DNA of 64,000 bases, from contig CANTUV010000003.1 of NCBI GenBank assembly GCA_947685225.1, forward strand, positions 1,868,001-1,932,000. The letters are read 5' to 3'. The translations under genes and the position numbers were made by a program. This document shows, in pieces, positions 33,490 through 46,054 of this stretch. This DNA is from Garcia nutans (lineage: Eukaryota; Streptophyta; Magnoliopsida; Malpighiales; Euphorbiaceae). How positions within the stretch are numbered: the stretch's first letter is position 1; each line of letters begins with the position of its first letter. Below the pieces are notes generated by a model. The model was not told where the DNA came from, searched no databases, and saw nothing but the letters and a program-made list of their open reading frames with translations.

Positions 33490-34708
33490 CACACTTGTAG
33501 GACTGATTTATGTACTACATGAAAATCTGAAGAGAAACTATAAAAGTTCCAGAGCCAGTTTGAAAGCCATGGTTGTGGCATCCAAAGACTAAAACCCTAT
33601 AACTGTGGTAAAGCAAGGGCAACCTTTGAAGTTTAAACAAATTCATTCTATTAGTAGATCTCCAACTTGTAAAATCTTTAGAGAATCTTATCCAGATGTT
33701 CTCTAACTTTAAAAAGGAAAAGAGAACCTCAAGATATAATTCTTAAATAGGGAAGGAGTCTCAAAGATTGCACAAAAATCTACTCCTGTCAAGATTAGAA
33801 GTTCCCAATCCTTATCCAAATATCTTTTTCCTATTCCAACAAGAAGACCCTTAAAGCTACTCTATAAACAAGTCTCTTTCTCTGCTTTTGATGATCTAAT
33901 TTTCTCTACATATTTTTTAGAGCAAATTTTCTAAGTTTTAGGTTAGAACAAGCTTTGAAGAGAAGTGAGAATTTTGTTCAAGTTCCATTCAAGCTCAAGA
34001 GGCCGCTTTCTTTCTAAATTTTATTTTTTCTTATTTGTTTTCTTTTAATTTCTATTTCAATTATGTCTTCTATTTTCTTCTCTTTATTTTTCATTTTTAT
34101 TTCAATAATGAATAACTAAAAGCCATATTAGGGTTAAACTTTTCTTATTTGATTTACTATTGAGTAATTATTTATAATTTGCTTCAATTAAAGTTTTCTC
34201 TTGATTACCTTATTATTTTATATCTTAAAGCTTTGATTATTTGGCCAATAATTAATTAATCTAAGATATTGTGTGATAGAGTGGGAGTGAAAGCACAATA
34301 TTAGTTCAAGGAGATAAAAATCATAGGTTACGTTTGCACTTAGAGATAAGATAAACATTTAAGAGGTTGGTAAAAAGGTTCCCATAAATCTTAATGAATT
34401 AACTTAACTGCTTATGATTATGAGAGAAGATGCAAGGTTAAGTTTAATGTTAGGTTTAGTACTTGAAAGAGACTAGGTCTTAATATAGGAGAAACCAGCC
34501 AATAATCGAGTGTAGATTAACAATTAAATCAATACTTTAGGAAATCCATAGTTAATCAATAAGGATACGTTAAACCTTCATACCAAAAATATTAAATTTA
34601 ATTTCAAATCAATTTAGCTTTAATTTTAGTTAAATTTAGTTTTCATATCACATCAAGCTATCATCCAAATAATAGTTAGTTTAATTGTTTAGTACTTCGA
34701 ATACCTTT
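33490..34708. other. gene-free AT-rich flank, possible LTR remnant
   Basis: This continues the sequence at 20780-20890 across the array. The CCATGG-type motif recurs (GCCATGGTTGTGGC at about 33567-33580). Pyrimidine-rich and A/T-rich stretches follow without coding content. I recognise no element protein here. Confidence 0.4.
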
Positions 34709-35844
34709 TGTAACACCCACATAATTGCTAAAATAAATAAAATTAAATAAAATTTAAATTAAATTAAATTAATAAACTGAAGAGTTAAATGAAGTGTTGA
34801 AAGTGAGAAATAAGTAATGTATATGTGAAATATAAAGGAAATATATATTACATATAAAGTCAAAAATAAGTTAGAAAAAGACAAAATATAAAAGGTGAAA
34901 GGAAGGGGTAAAATGGTAATTTACAAAAATAAAAATAAAAAATAAAATAAAATTATTTTTGGATAGATGATGAAAATTACAGACTTAAAAATGACTAAAT
35001 AATTAACTAAATAAATAATTAAATATTAATATTTTATTAATTAATAATTTTGTAATTATGTAAATTGATAAAGGGTAAAATTGGAATTTTAGTAATGTAA
35101 AACTATCCATCTTCTTCTTCCTCTTCTTCTCTACTCTCTCAAGAATGAAATTTTTACCATGGCCAAGGATTATTCTTGCTCTAAATACTAAATTTTAGAG
35201 GGATTTTCTAGATTGAAGTGACTTTTGAAGGTTTTCCATTAGGTAAGCTTTCTTACTTATTTTCAAGTTTATGGATATATATGATTATGTATAAATTGGG
35301 TTTTTGAAAGAGTATGTTATAATTATTGAAATGGATATTTAATATGTTATTTTGATGAGTAAGTAAAGATTTTATTGTTAAATATTGGATTTGATTAGGT
35401 TTAGTTAGAGTTTAGAAGGGGTACTATGAAAGTTAGGATTTTGGTAAGGGTTTTTGTAAAAAGTGATGGTGCATTTGGTTTTATGATTTGAATTATGTTA
35501 TTTTGTGTTGTTAATGATATAAATGAGCTCAAATTACTATTTAGAATTGGTTTATGAAAAACCAAAATCAAAGAGGCCTAGGGCAAAATTTTGAAATTTT
35601 GATAGAAAAGTGGCACATTATATTTTAATGATTGGAATGTGCTAAAATATGATTTTTATGATATATTTAAGCTTTAAAATAAAATTGGGATTGATTAGAG
35701 TGAAGTTTCAAAGTTGGAGTGTTTTAGGGCACAGTGTTTTTGGAATAATGTGCCTAAATTTATGTTTTATTCTTTAAACACCTAGAAAATGTGATACTAA
35801 TTGATTATTTGCATTCACATTTTCAATAGGTGTTGAGTAGGTTG
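34709..35844 (+). repeat. putative 5' half of chromovirus LTR
   Basis: It starts TGTAACACCC. It carries GGGGTAAAATGGTAATTTAC, a CTTCTTC-rich leader and CATTAGGTAAGC, in the order seen on the minus strand of the solo LTR at 37115-39921. It stops abruptly at 35844, where TGTAGACCC of the Tat/Ogre LTR begins. Confidence 0.5.
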
Positions 35845-37114
35845 TGTAGACCCTTAATTTTTGACCCATTCAAATTCGATAGTCTAAAATAATTTTTTTG
35901 TGGTATTTTATTTATTTTAATAATATTTTAATTACTTTTAATAAAAATAAAAATATAAAAAATATAAAAAATAAAAAATCGGATGGATCGGCCGCAAAAA
36001 TGATCTGGGGCGAATTGGGACACCAATTTCGCAGCCAGATGCTATTGGCTGCGAATTGGGACACCAATTTCGCAGCCAGATGCCACTAGCTGCGAAATTG
36101 GCCCGCTGCGCCCATTTTTGCCAGCGCAATTGCTTCGAGCACAGCCCACGGGCTCGACAGCTCGCGCGCTGCTGATTTTTTGACAAAAACTTTTTTTGAC
36201 CCATTCCGGTCTAATATATTTTAATTAGTCCAAAATAATTTTTGTGTGGTCTAATATATTTTAATTAGTCCAAAATAATTTTTGTGTGGTCCAATATATT
36301 TTAATTAGTCCAAAATAATTTTTGTGTTATCTTAATTAAATAATTTTTGCTTTAATATTTAATTTTTACTAATAAAAAATAAAAAATAATAATAATAAAC
36401 AAAAAAATAAAAATAAAGCGACGGAAAAATCAGTGTGGAAAAATGGCCCGCAGGCCAATTCTCGCCCGCTGCCGCAGCCAACTGCAGCAATTTTTTTTGC
36501 CAGCGCATTTTTTCTGCAGCAGTTTTTTTTTCGCTAGCGAAATTTTTCGGATTTACATTTTTTCGAAACATAATGCAATTAGGTTTCAGTTTCCTTTTCT
36601 TAATCAATATTAGCTTCCGTGGATAACTAGGATTGACCATAAAATTCTTCTATAAATAAGGCAAAAAACAACACAAAAGGGAGGAGAAATTGATCAAACA
36701 AATTGGGACGAAAATTTGTAGAAAAATTGAGACCGAAACTAAGTAGGAAAGGCAATGAATAAATCTGATTTCTTTTTTGAGAGTAGACAACAATTCAATC
36801 CATCAAAGGCAGCAAAGCTTGTCTTTATTTTTGTTCATCCAAGGAAATTTTTGGTGGAACCAACAAACGGAGGTATGCATCAATTGTCTAATTTCTTCAC
36901 AGTAGCTTAAAATCGTCCTATTGTTTCTTTTAATTCAAAAACCATAGAACCTTAATTCCCCTTTTCTAAAGTTTAAAAACCTTAATCCGTTGCTTTGTTT
37001 TCCAAAAAGCTTAATATTTTTATTTTTCTTTCTTCAAAACCTCAAAACCTAATTTGCTTTCCAAATTTTCAAAACCCTAAATTGAGTTCTGTTTCTTTCC
37101 AAAAGCCCTAAAAA

Positions 37115-39921
37115 TGTAACACCCCTTCCCAACCTACATATGTAAGCTGAGTAGAGGCGCCACACTAACCTAATGTTGCTCCAATTTTACTTAGTCAAAT
37201 TTTAGTTCCGATTTTTTTACAAAACTTTTGCCATAGTTTCGCCTAAAAATTGAGTCCCAAGTGTCGACAAAACCGGTTTTTTTCTTATTTTAAAAACATT
37301 TTACACAAACCAATGCAAACAAAATCATTCTCAGTACACTCCCAATAAATCCCCCTTGTAACCTCAACTACAACCTGCAAAAAGGATTTACACTTCTAGT
37401 ACAACATAAAATAAAGGTTTTGTGACAACCCCCATATTTAAATATTACACAGCGAAAGTTATAAAATATTTACATATTTACAAATTCATATACATCAAAA
37501 CTCAAGTTTTACAACACATAAAATTTATACATGATTGGCAAGTCTGCTCTGATCTTTAAGCTCCCAAAATGGATTCTTCAAGGTCTACTCTCACTAGGTC
37601 TTGATGAACTCTCGGGTTCAACTCTATCCACTCTACTACCTGCGCGATTAAACACTATCGCGCTAAGCCAACGGCTTAGTAAGATAAAACATGCTAACAG
37701 TATGCTTTAATGAAATGCAATGCCACATATGTTATTGATAAGATCAACATCATAAATATAAAGTTAACCACACAATTATGCATTTCACAAATCATAGTCA
37801 TATGAGCATACCACATTTCAACATCTTTTCACATTCAACATTAATCAATCATACTCCATAACCAACATCTCATTTCATTAAACTCATAACATTATTTAGG
37901 ACATTCATATAACCTTGACACCTATGGGCCCAACAAGTATTTAATACGATATTCAGAGTTCAGAGTTACTGCTTTGGTTCATAGTCACAATAATCACGCC
38001 CGTAGGCAATGTATATACATGTATCTCTATCCATGGATAGTGTAACAGACCCAGTCTCTTGGATCATCAACTCAACACATATGAGGAGATCCTCAACCCG
38101 GCAAGACTGTTACAAATCATATATCTCATAGTGTAACAGACCCAGTCTCTTGGACCATCAACTCAACACCTATGAGGAGGTCCTCAACCCGGCAAGACTG
38201 TTACCTTTCATCATTTCTTAGGCATGCCACCCAAATCCAGAACTCTGAAACTGAATAACATATTAAACAAACAATTCATTTCCATTCTCAATTCTCATCA
38301 CATTTAGGCAAACATGCCTTCCTTCTTTCAATTACATCATCTTAGCCAATAACAATGGCTTCACATTTCATTTCACAATATAACATCTCATTATTCAAGT
38401 ATATATATATATATATATCTCATCCATGATCACATTATATTTCACATAGCATCATTCATAAATATCAACATTTCATTCCACATTACTCATGAAACACATT
38501 ACCATTCACAATGCACAACATAACATTGTTCAATCTCAACAATGCAATTAGGGCAAAGAACAATTGACTATAACATTCATTGATTCAAGTGTATTTAAAG
38601 TGTTTAGGGTTAGGTTTAAGGACCAACCTACCTTTGGAGAACCAAAGCAATGCAAGAAGAACAAAGAATTAAAACCCTAACCATAAATAGTACATTCTGG
38701 TTTTTAAACTCCATTTTATCCTTATTTTGAAAAATTGTATAAAATAATCTACTTGACTAAAAATTCTAAAATTTTTACAGAATTTAGTTTTGTATCTTAA
38801 AATCATCCTTTAAAATTTCAGATCAAACTGAACACAAAATCTTGGTCAAATAGTTCACCTAACCAGACTGCCCCAATTGCCCTGCATCCTGGCAGCAGTT
38901 TTGAACTTTGTGAATTCCATAAATCAAATTCAATCAACGTGATTCCAAATTATTTTTCTCAAATACTAAACTCACTAAGCAACAACATATCCAAAATTCG
39001 ATTGGATATGATTTTTCTACATTTTATTAAAAATCCCGAAATATAGCTGTCCCAGTTAAGGTACTTGCTGGAACAGGTCTAATGAAAATAATCTTTCTAA
39101 ACTCATAACCATTCCAAAATCGAATCAACATATTTTTCAGTCATTCTAGACTCATAGAGGCACAACATATCAAAAATTCACTTCAAGAACATTTTTCTAA
39201 AATTAATTAAAAATCAAACAAGTCACAGCCTTTACTAATCCTAAAACAGAAACAATTTCACTAAACACCAATCTTACTCTTCCATCACCAACACCAACCC
39301 AACTTCTCATCTATCAAGCAAAATCAATACTCACAATCATACCATAAGCAACTTAATCATACCACTTCAAAAGAATTGAAGAAATTAGAGAAAAGATCTT
39401 ACCTTAGTTAAAAACTTCTTAAATCAATACTTGAACACTTAATCTTTCTTCAATTTAAGCTTGAAATCATCAAAACCATCACTTGTCTCTTTCTTTCTCT
39501 TTGGCTATGGAGGGCCGGCCATCAACAAGAAGAAGAAGAAGAAATGATGAAGAAAACACAAGTCAAACCTTCTTTAAATATCCACCATGTGATTTTATCC
39601 AAGCAATTACCAAAGTGCCCTTATTCACATAATTATCTTTTTGTCTTATATGTGCCCAATTAAGTAATTTACCAATCTCAAATAAATATCTTCTCTTGCA
39701 TTGACCAAGCCTTTTGACCACTTTATATGTCATATATATTAACATATACACAACATATAAATTTGTCTCTAAACCCTATTTCTTCCCAAAATACATATAC
39801 ATATACTTTCTCTTCTCAATTTCTTTTCTCTTACAATTTAACACATATATTCAATCCAATATATAACATTAACAACAACAAAAATATGCAAAACTTCTAG
39901 GGCATAAATGAGGATATTACA
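37115..39921 (-). mobile_element. chromovirus-type solo LTR, TSD AAAAA
   Basis: The plus strand starts TGTAACACCCC and ends GGATATTACA, so the LTR reads TGTAATATCC to GGTGTTACA on the minus strand. It is 2807 bp and flanked by AAAAA at 37110-37114 and 39922-39926. The Tat/Ogre LTR sequence is continuous when it is removed. It is related to the solo LTR at 60334-62737 (shared CACTATCGCGCTAAGCCA near 37655 and 60695) and to the LTR half at 58663-59591. It holds no internal element sequence. Confidence 0.88.
38039..38210. repeat. 91-bp tandem duplication inside the solo LTR
   Basis: The phrase AGTGTAACAGACCCAGTCTC to GGCAAGACTGTTAC occurs twice, starting at 38039 and 38130, with three or four base differences. 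It lies at the LTR position where the two related LTRs carry other, unrelated repeats. Confidence 0.85.
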
Positions 39922-41151
39922 AAAAACATCTTTTCTATTTCTATAAACTTTAAATCATTTTATTTATTTTCATAAAGTTTCATAAAATTATCAATTGTTT
40001 TTCCAAATCCTAAAACCCTAATTCAACTCCAAAACCCAAAACAGTGAACCCTAACTCCCTTAAAACCTAAACCTTAAAGTTTTCTAAACCCTAATCCTTT
40101 AAACCTTTAAACCCTATAAACATATTCAAACACAGTAAGCTTTCAAACACAATCCAGTGACCGCAAATTATAAATCTAAATATTTTAAAGTGTCCTAACT
40201 CTAGTTTCATGATTTCACTTCTTAAACACTAATTTGGTTAATCAAAGAACTTTATCAACCGTTTAAATCATAAAACTTTAATCCATTTTAATTCCCTTAA
40301 AATCACAGTAGCTTGAACCAATGAATTCCTAAAACCCTAAACACATTGAATAAAGGAACTTAAATAGAAACAATAGCCCTAATTTGAATCTTTATTTGCC
40401 TTATTCAATTCTATATTTGATTATGCTTTGATTTATTTTATATGCTTTAATTTATCTAAGTTCAATGTTTGGTTTATTTAATTTATCATGGATGGATGTT
40501 TACTTTCTATTGATATTTAATACCTTTGATGAATTATTCATTTATGATGAACGGTTATTTACTTTTATTGATTTATTTAGATTTCCAAATGTTGTAAGAG
40601 GTATGTTTCCACTTTGTGGGTACCTCATTAGTTAAATATCATGTAATTTAAATTGCTTTTCTATTTTAGAACCAATGTAAAGGGCATGTTTCTACCTTTC
40701 GGTGGGTGTCCTATTTAGGCATGGGATGTAAGGACATGTTTCCATCCTCGGATGGGTGTCCATTTATTTGTTTTGTTTGGACATTATTTTGATTTTTAAT
40801 ATATCGATGCTTTATTTTAATTATTGTGTGTAATATGGATAATGTTGTTACATTTAAGAATTTTATAATATTAAGACTTATAAAGGAGGCCGATTCCAAT
40901 GAACCGGGCGTTGTGGGGGGCTGGGCCATTTCGCACCTTCCCCACACGTACGCAACTTTCCAAACCCATTAGGGGGTTAGAAATTCCTTAGGAATCGAGT
41001 CATCCACCCCTTTCTTTTTCCTGGCCTGTACGGGTGGTGACTCCATTTTCTCCGGACTTAGGTCTGTGTTCTCTAAGGTCCCAAGCCTAAACAGTGCCGA
41101 AGTTACAAGAACCATTCCACCGGGTGTGGGGGCGAAAGTCCCCGCTCACAG

Positions 41152-41169
41152 TGGCGACTCCACTGGGGA
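41152..41169 (+). other. primer-binding site of Tat/Ogre-like element
   Basis: TGGCGACTCCACTGGGGA starts one base after the LTR end. It begins with TGG, complementary to a tRNA CCA end, and is a sequence I associate with Tat/Ogre LTR ends (tRNA-Arg is the reported primer for Ogre). It fixes the plus-strand orientation. Confidence 0.8.
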
Positions 41170-42301
41170 TAAGAGAAGTTGATTCCATTGGTCTTTATAT
41201 TATTCTATTCTTTCTTATAATGATATTATCCATTTCATCATCTTAGATTGCATCGTGTACGTGAGTTAGGACACCCGTGTTACCCGTGTTGTGTTATGTA
41301 AGGGATACCATACTTTCACTCAAGGTATGCAGATCAAGCATGGCATAACCACTTATAGCCTTGTACCATTTGGTTTATACTTGCTATGGGAACCTAAGCC
41401 TTTTAACCCAAAGACTAAAGCTCATGTAATTGGCCTAGTTACTTTCCTTAGGTTTTACCCCAAATGCATGTTGACTATGGTTAATTTTCTTGGCTTAAAT
41501 CATGGCTTATTTGGTTTGATCTTTTTCTAATATGACCCAAGTACATTTGTGAGCTCAAATAAATTTTTCTTTAAAGTCCAAAAGACCAAAGCTATTTTCA
41601 AAATTTTTCTTTGGACATAAGACTTTTCTAAAAATAAATAAAAAATTCTTTTGCTCATGGCCCAAATACTAAGCCCAAAATCCATTTACAAAGGGCTTAG
41701 AAATAAAATTGTTTTTACCCAACCTTTTCTTACAAAGAGCTTGCAAATTATTTAGGTAAATTATGAAATACCAAAAATCAATTGTGAGCCTAGTTTATAC
41801 TAAGAATAAATTAACCATGGGCTTGTTTTTGGCATGAATCATTAGTTACTTTTTCAAGTGAGAAATCTATTTATAAAAAACCTCTTAATTTCGTTTTAAT
41901 CCAATAAAATCTACATTAGTTGGGTAAATGGATTAAAACCTAATTAATTGGAATTATCATAAGTTGATTTCCATTTTCGAAAATATAACTATTGGTTAAA
42001 ACATCCGAGAGAAATATTCAAAAACAAGGTACCCCATGTTGGTATTTTGTTAACCATATACCTAAGAAAAGAGACTCGCCGTTCGTGTGTGGATGTTATA
42101 AGATTGGAAGGAATGTCCTATTCGTCCTTGTTTGTCTAGTGTTTGTGCATACATGCATACATGCATACATTTGCATCTCATATCATTGATCCTCTCTGGC
42201 TCACAGCCCTGGATTACGACAGTTCAAAAGCTTACAACAATCCAACCTACGCCGGAGACGAAGAATCTAGCAATGACTCAATCACTTACTCACCAAAAAC
42301 A
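41170..42301 (+). other. gag leader region, no gene recognised
   Basis: This is the untranslated region between PBS and gag. CATACATG-type short repeats lie at about 42148-42172. The frame upstream of the gag ATG is open for about 50 codons (DYDSSKAYNNPTYAGDEESS), so gag may start a little earlier. Confidence 0.5.
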
Positions 42302-43640
42302 ATGGATCCCGAACAAATTCAAAGGATGGTGGATGACGCCCTCAATGCCAAGATGGAAGAAATAAAAAAGGCCATGGCCGAGACCATAAAGAATCAACTA
42401 GCTGCAATTTTACCAAGAAGCCAAAGGACAATGGGAAGGCTAAAATTGGTGAAGTAGCTTTTGATGATGATAAGGTGATCATTGATGATGATGATTGGGC
42501 TCAATACTACCAAGATCCTTAAGACAAAAAGGAGATGAAGGTTGTTAAAAGATCAACTATTGAGAAGACCAAAACTTCTGATATTGAAAAGATGATTGCT
42601 AATCTAGAAAAGAAATTTGAGAAGAAATTAAAAACCGAGGAAATGTCCGAAGTTGACAAATTATTTGAGCTAGATGAAGAAGTCCCGTACAAGTTCAAGA
42701 TGCAATCTTTTGCGAAGTTTGATGGAGCCGAAAATCCTCATCTCCATGTGAAAAAGTATATCACTGCTATGCAGTCTGCCCGAGCTACTAAGGCTCAAAC
42801 TCTAAGGTACTTTATGCTCTCATTGGACCTTGTTGTCCAAAATTGGTTCAATACCTTAGATGATGGGACATAAAAGAGTTGGGATTTTCTATACAAGGCC
42901 TTTATTCAACAATATGGGTACAATGTCGAGTTGGAAGTTACCTTAATGGAAGTTGAGTCCATTAGGCAAAGGCCAAATGAGAATTTTGTGGACTATGTGA
43001 AAAGGTGGAGAAATAAGGCCGCTTTGATCAAGAAAAGGGCCGACAAATCTGATCAAATAAGGATGATCGTGAGAGGCGTCCTGCCCAATCTCTGTGAAAG
43101 GATGTCTCACACCCTTATAAGGGATTTCAAATATCTTCTCCAAGCTGGTCTACAAATTGAAGAGTGGGAAAGAGAGAAGAACCGTTTTGCAATAAAAAGG
43201 AATGAAAAAGGGAATTATCAGCCTAGCAATCAAAGCACACAAAAGAAGTTGATGTTAATGAGACTGGTCAAGGAAATAAAAGACAATTCTCAGAATTAGG
43301 GAAACCTCTATCTTGGGTTTTTAGCAAGCTGCAAAAGAAAGGGTTGTTACAACTGTTAGCTCCTCGACCTTTACATAATCCATTGCCACCAAACTTCAAT
43401 GCTGAGGCCTTCTGTCAATTTCATCAAATGTGAGGGCATGAAATAGATAAATGTGCTCGTCTAAGGCATGAGATCCAAGATTTGATTGATAGTGGTAAGC
43501 TACCCAAGCTGGATAAGTCCAACACCAAAGACAATCCATTACCAAGGTTCAATAAAGTACCTCCATCGGCAACCTTCATGGTGGGAAAAGGATTGGAAGA
43601 AGATTTTATTTTATCATCCTTTCAAGATGGAAAATACTGA
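42302..43640 (+). pseudogene. gag: gag pseudogene, Tat/Ogre-like
   Basis: It starts MDPEQIQRMVDDALNAKMEE, a charged helical N-terminus. A 1-nt frameshift at about 42412 and a TAA at about 42520 precede the main capsid part: YKFKMQSFAKFDGAENPHLH, then MLSLDLVVQNWFNTL, a TAA at 42871-42873, then FIQQYGYN, IRQRPNENFVDYVKRWRNKA and MIVRGVLPNLCERM. This is the retrotransposon gag domain of Ty3/gypsy. Further on, in another frame, CQFHQM, a TGA, then GHEIDKC and RLRHEIQDLIDSGKLPKL is the Cys/His motif typical of Tat gag. The frame ends at 43638-43640 and no protease follows. Confidence 0.85.
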
Positions 43641-46018
43641 AGATGTGAAGGGAAAAGAAGCTTAAACTCAATGAACTTTCCTTAGCTTGAATGTTGCTTT
43701 TCAATCTTACTTTCTTTAATATTTTGGAACTATTGTGCTTTTCAAACTTAAAGTTGCTTTAAATAAATTATTGTCATCAAAATTTTGTTAGTCTTTGTTC
43801 ATTTTGGTGCTCAACCGATGAAGAATCTAGCTTGATAATTCATGAATTAATTTATGCATCATGACTCGAATGACTTTACTAAGTGAGGGAATTGCTCTAT
43901 AGCATTGAGTTGTGTATGCTTACTTAGAGAGGGCTCCTGCATAATTACCTTTGTCTAGGTCCTAGTCAGTCTTAGAACATGCTTTGACAAACTTTCAAGG
44001 CGAAATTGAACTCTGCTTATTTAAGAGAGAAATGATCTAGGCATTCTTTGGTTAGCCAACAACTAGTATCCACCCTATTAAATATCAATCCCTAGTTGTC
44101 CCTTTGAGCCTTCATAAAATTTTAGCTTGGCATATAACCTCAACAACCTACCCTGAGCTGTTGTGATACTTTTGACAAGTCTTATGATCACTAAGATGAA
44201 GAGGCAAGAAGATCAAAAGAAAGCAATGATTAGTCAAGATCATGAAGATAGTTGAAGTTCTCAAGACCATAAGGGTAGTTGATGTTTTCAAGACCATAAG
44301 GGTAGTTGAAGTTTTCAAGACCATAAGGGTAGTCGAAGTTCCCTTAATATCTCCAATATATCAAGACAACATCAACATTAGAGTAATAAATGATTTATCC
44401 TCGTTAAAGAAGATTTATGTTACTCCACTCATCCATTATTGGAAGCCCAAGTCAGTACAAATAAGACAAACTCTGTTTGAGCTAGAACAAAAAAAAACAG
44501 AAAAAAAGAAAAAAAAGAAGAAGAGAGAAGAAAAAGAAGAAAACAAAAGAAGAAAACAAAAAGGAAAAAAGAAAAATAAAACCCAAAAAGGAGGTTCAGA
44601 AAGCCAACTGAGTTCTCTTTTGCCTAAAGCAGCAAAAGGCTTCCATAAGGATGGTTTGACTTGAATTGGTTCAACCCAACCAAAGATTCAATCAAAATTG
44701 GAGAAAAAGGAGGAAGGCCATCCAGTTCTTGAAAGTTTTGTACTTGATAGTCCTACAAGGAAAAAGGAAAAAATGATAAAAGTTCAAAGAAAGGGAAGAG
44801 TAAGAGAAATAAAGAAAAGGGAGAAGAAGAAAAGAAACGAATTTGGGAACCAAACTTTTTGCAAGGGCAAAAACTGTCCTAATCAAGATCCAGATTAATG
44901 CCAAGAAGTTAGAAGGAATTTGGAGTCTAGCAAGATTGCCTCCAAGTTGCCTAAAATTCAAACAAGAAATTTATAATGTGAGGGTTTGTCCTTTGTGTCA
45001 TACCAGTTCCAATCTCAAAATGGCCTTCATTTAACCCATGTCCCTCATAGGCCCCATTTCAAGCCTATCAAAGACCTGTTGATCTCTCTTTGTAGGTAGA
45101 GTCTATTAGTGGAGATAGTTTGGATAAGCATGCATATGAGATAGACAATATTTAAACTCAAATGAGACCTTTGGCCAAGTAATGTGTATGTGCCTATCTG
45201 AAGTTCAACAGTTCTTGCTTAAATAGAAATGATTCCCGAGTTTAGTACGGTAACTAGGATTGTCATGTTATAGATATGCTAATTTGAAAAATCAAGTCCT
45301 GAGGTACATTGACATTGATTTGGCAAAGCCAATATTTGATTTCAAAATCAAAATTCAAATAAATAAAAAAAAAGAAATGTTTTGTCATATAAAGCCTTCA
45401 AGTTAAGGGAAATATGTTGAACCTCCAAAGGACACATTGGGCAAAGAAAATGATTATTGGCAAGGTCATGAAGAAGCTATCAACTGACATGCTGAAACAT
45501 TGTTCGAAATAGATAAATCCCTGACTCTGCTGCTTGGGGCCTCCATTATTCATGTTTTCAATATCTTAAAGATAAAAGCCACAAATGCAAAGCTTTCGAT
45601 CATTCCAATGCAAGACTTGAACGAGTGTCAAAAAAGGAACCAATGAGAACACTTCTGTTGATCACCTCGTTCTGTGAGTTGATGGAACGACTGTAAGTGT
45701 CATTCATACATATCATGCATACATAAGCATATCACATCACACTTTCTTGTTTTGTATTGTCTATTCTTTATCAAAGTGAACAGCAAACACTCTGTGAAGT
45801 AAAGAATCAAAAGAAGATGTCAAATCAGGGGGGCATGGAAAGCCCATTGCTTGAGAAAGTTCCAGTAATTTTGCAAAGAGAGGAAATGTGTGCTTGTGCG
45901 AAGAACTAGACAGCAAAAACATCAATTAGAGCCTGCATAGAAAAATCATGGGTTTGAGCCTACACAGGGAGCAAAGTTTCTCCTTTTCAATTTTTTGAGT
46001 CTATATATATGCCTGTGA
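43641..46018 (+). other. non-coding spacer after gag
   Basis: No pol motif appears in any frame I read. The spacer holds a 27-bp repeat (listed separately), a purine-rich stretch of A, AAG and GAA (about 44488-44600) that yields Lys/Glu-rich chance frames, and CATACAT-type words near 45700-45735 recalling 42150. A purine tract AAATCAGGGGGGCATGG at about 45823-45839 could be a polypurine tract, but no LTR start follows it. Confidence 0.5.
44252..44343 (+). repeat. 27-bp tandem repeat, three and a half units
   Basis: The unit GTTGAAGTTCTCAAGACC plus ATAAGGGTA starts at 44252, 44279 and 44306; a partial unit begins at 44333. The period is a multiple of three, and one frame gives VEVLKTIRV repeats, but the surrounding frame is not element-like. 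Confidence 0.85.
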
Positions 46019-46054
46019 GGTTATACTAATTATTTTCCTTCGGGACTAGATGCT

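Larger units (their letters stand above)
35845..41150 (+). repeat. 5' LTR of Tat/Ogre-like element, interrupted
   Basis: This is the same LTR family as the minus-strand solo LTR at 13803-16045. Without the inserted solo LTR it is about 2494 bp. Near the left end, TAATATATTTTAATTAGTCC with AAAATAATTTTTGTGTGG is repeated about three times (36210-36330). GCTGCGAAATTGG-type GC-rich words lie at 36000-36130. AAACCCTA words occur at 37070 and 39990-40335. The end reads CCCGCTCACA and the PBS follows. Confidence 0.88.
35845..46018 (+). mobile_element. Tat/Ogre-like element, 3' LTR missing
   Basis: A 5' LTR (TGTAGACCC...CTCACA), a PBS, a gag frame and a long spacer are present on the plus strand. 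No pol and no second LTR were found before the Athila-like element begins. The 3' limit is not sharp: GGTTG precedes 35845 and GGTTA occurs at 46019-46023, which could be an imperfect duplication, but no LTR end precedes it. The element is 3'-truncated and non-autonomous in its present form. Confidence 0.65.

Noticed and set aside
41291..41530. 79-codon frame after the Tat/Ogre PBS
   Set aside because: It has no similarity to gag and lies in the untranslated leader; the real gag begins near 42302.
44488..44960. Lys/Glu-rich open frames on the plus strand
   Set aside because: They are produced by a purine-rich low-complexity stretch, with no similarity to an element protein and no conserved domain.
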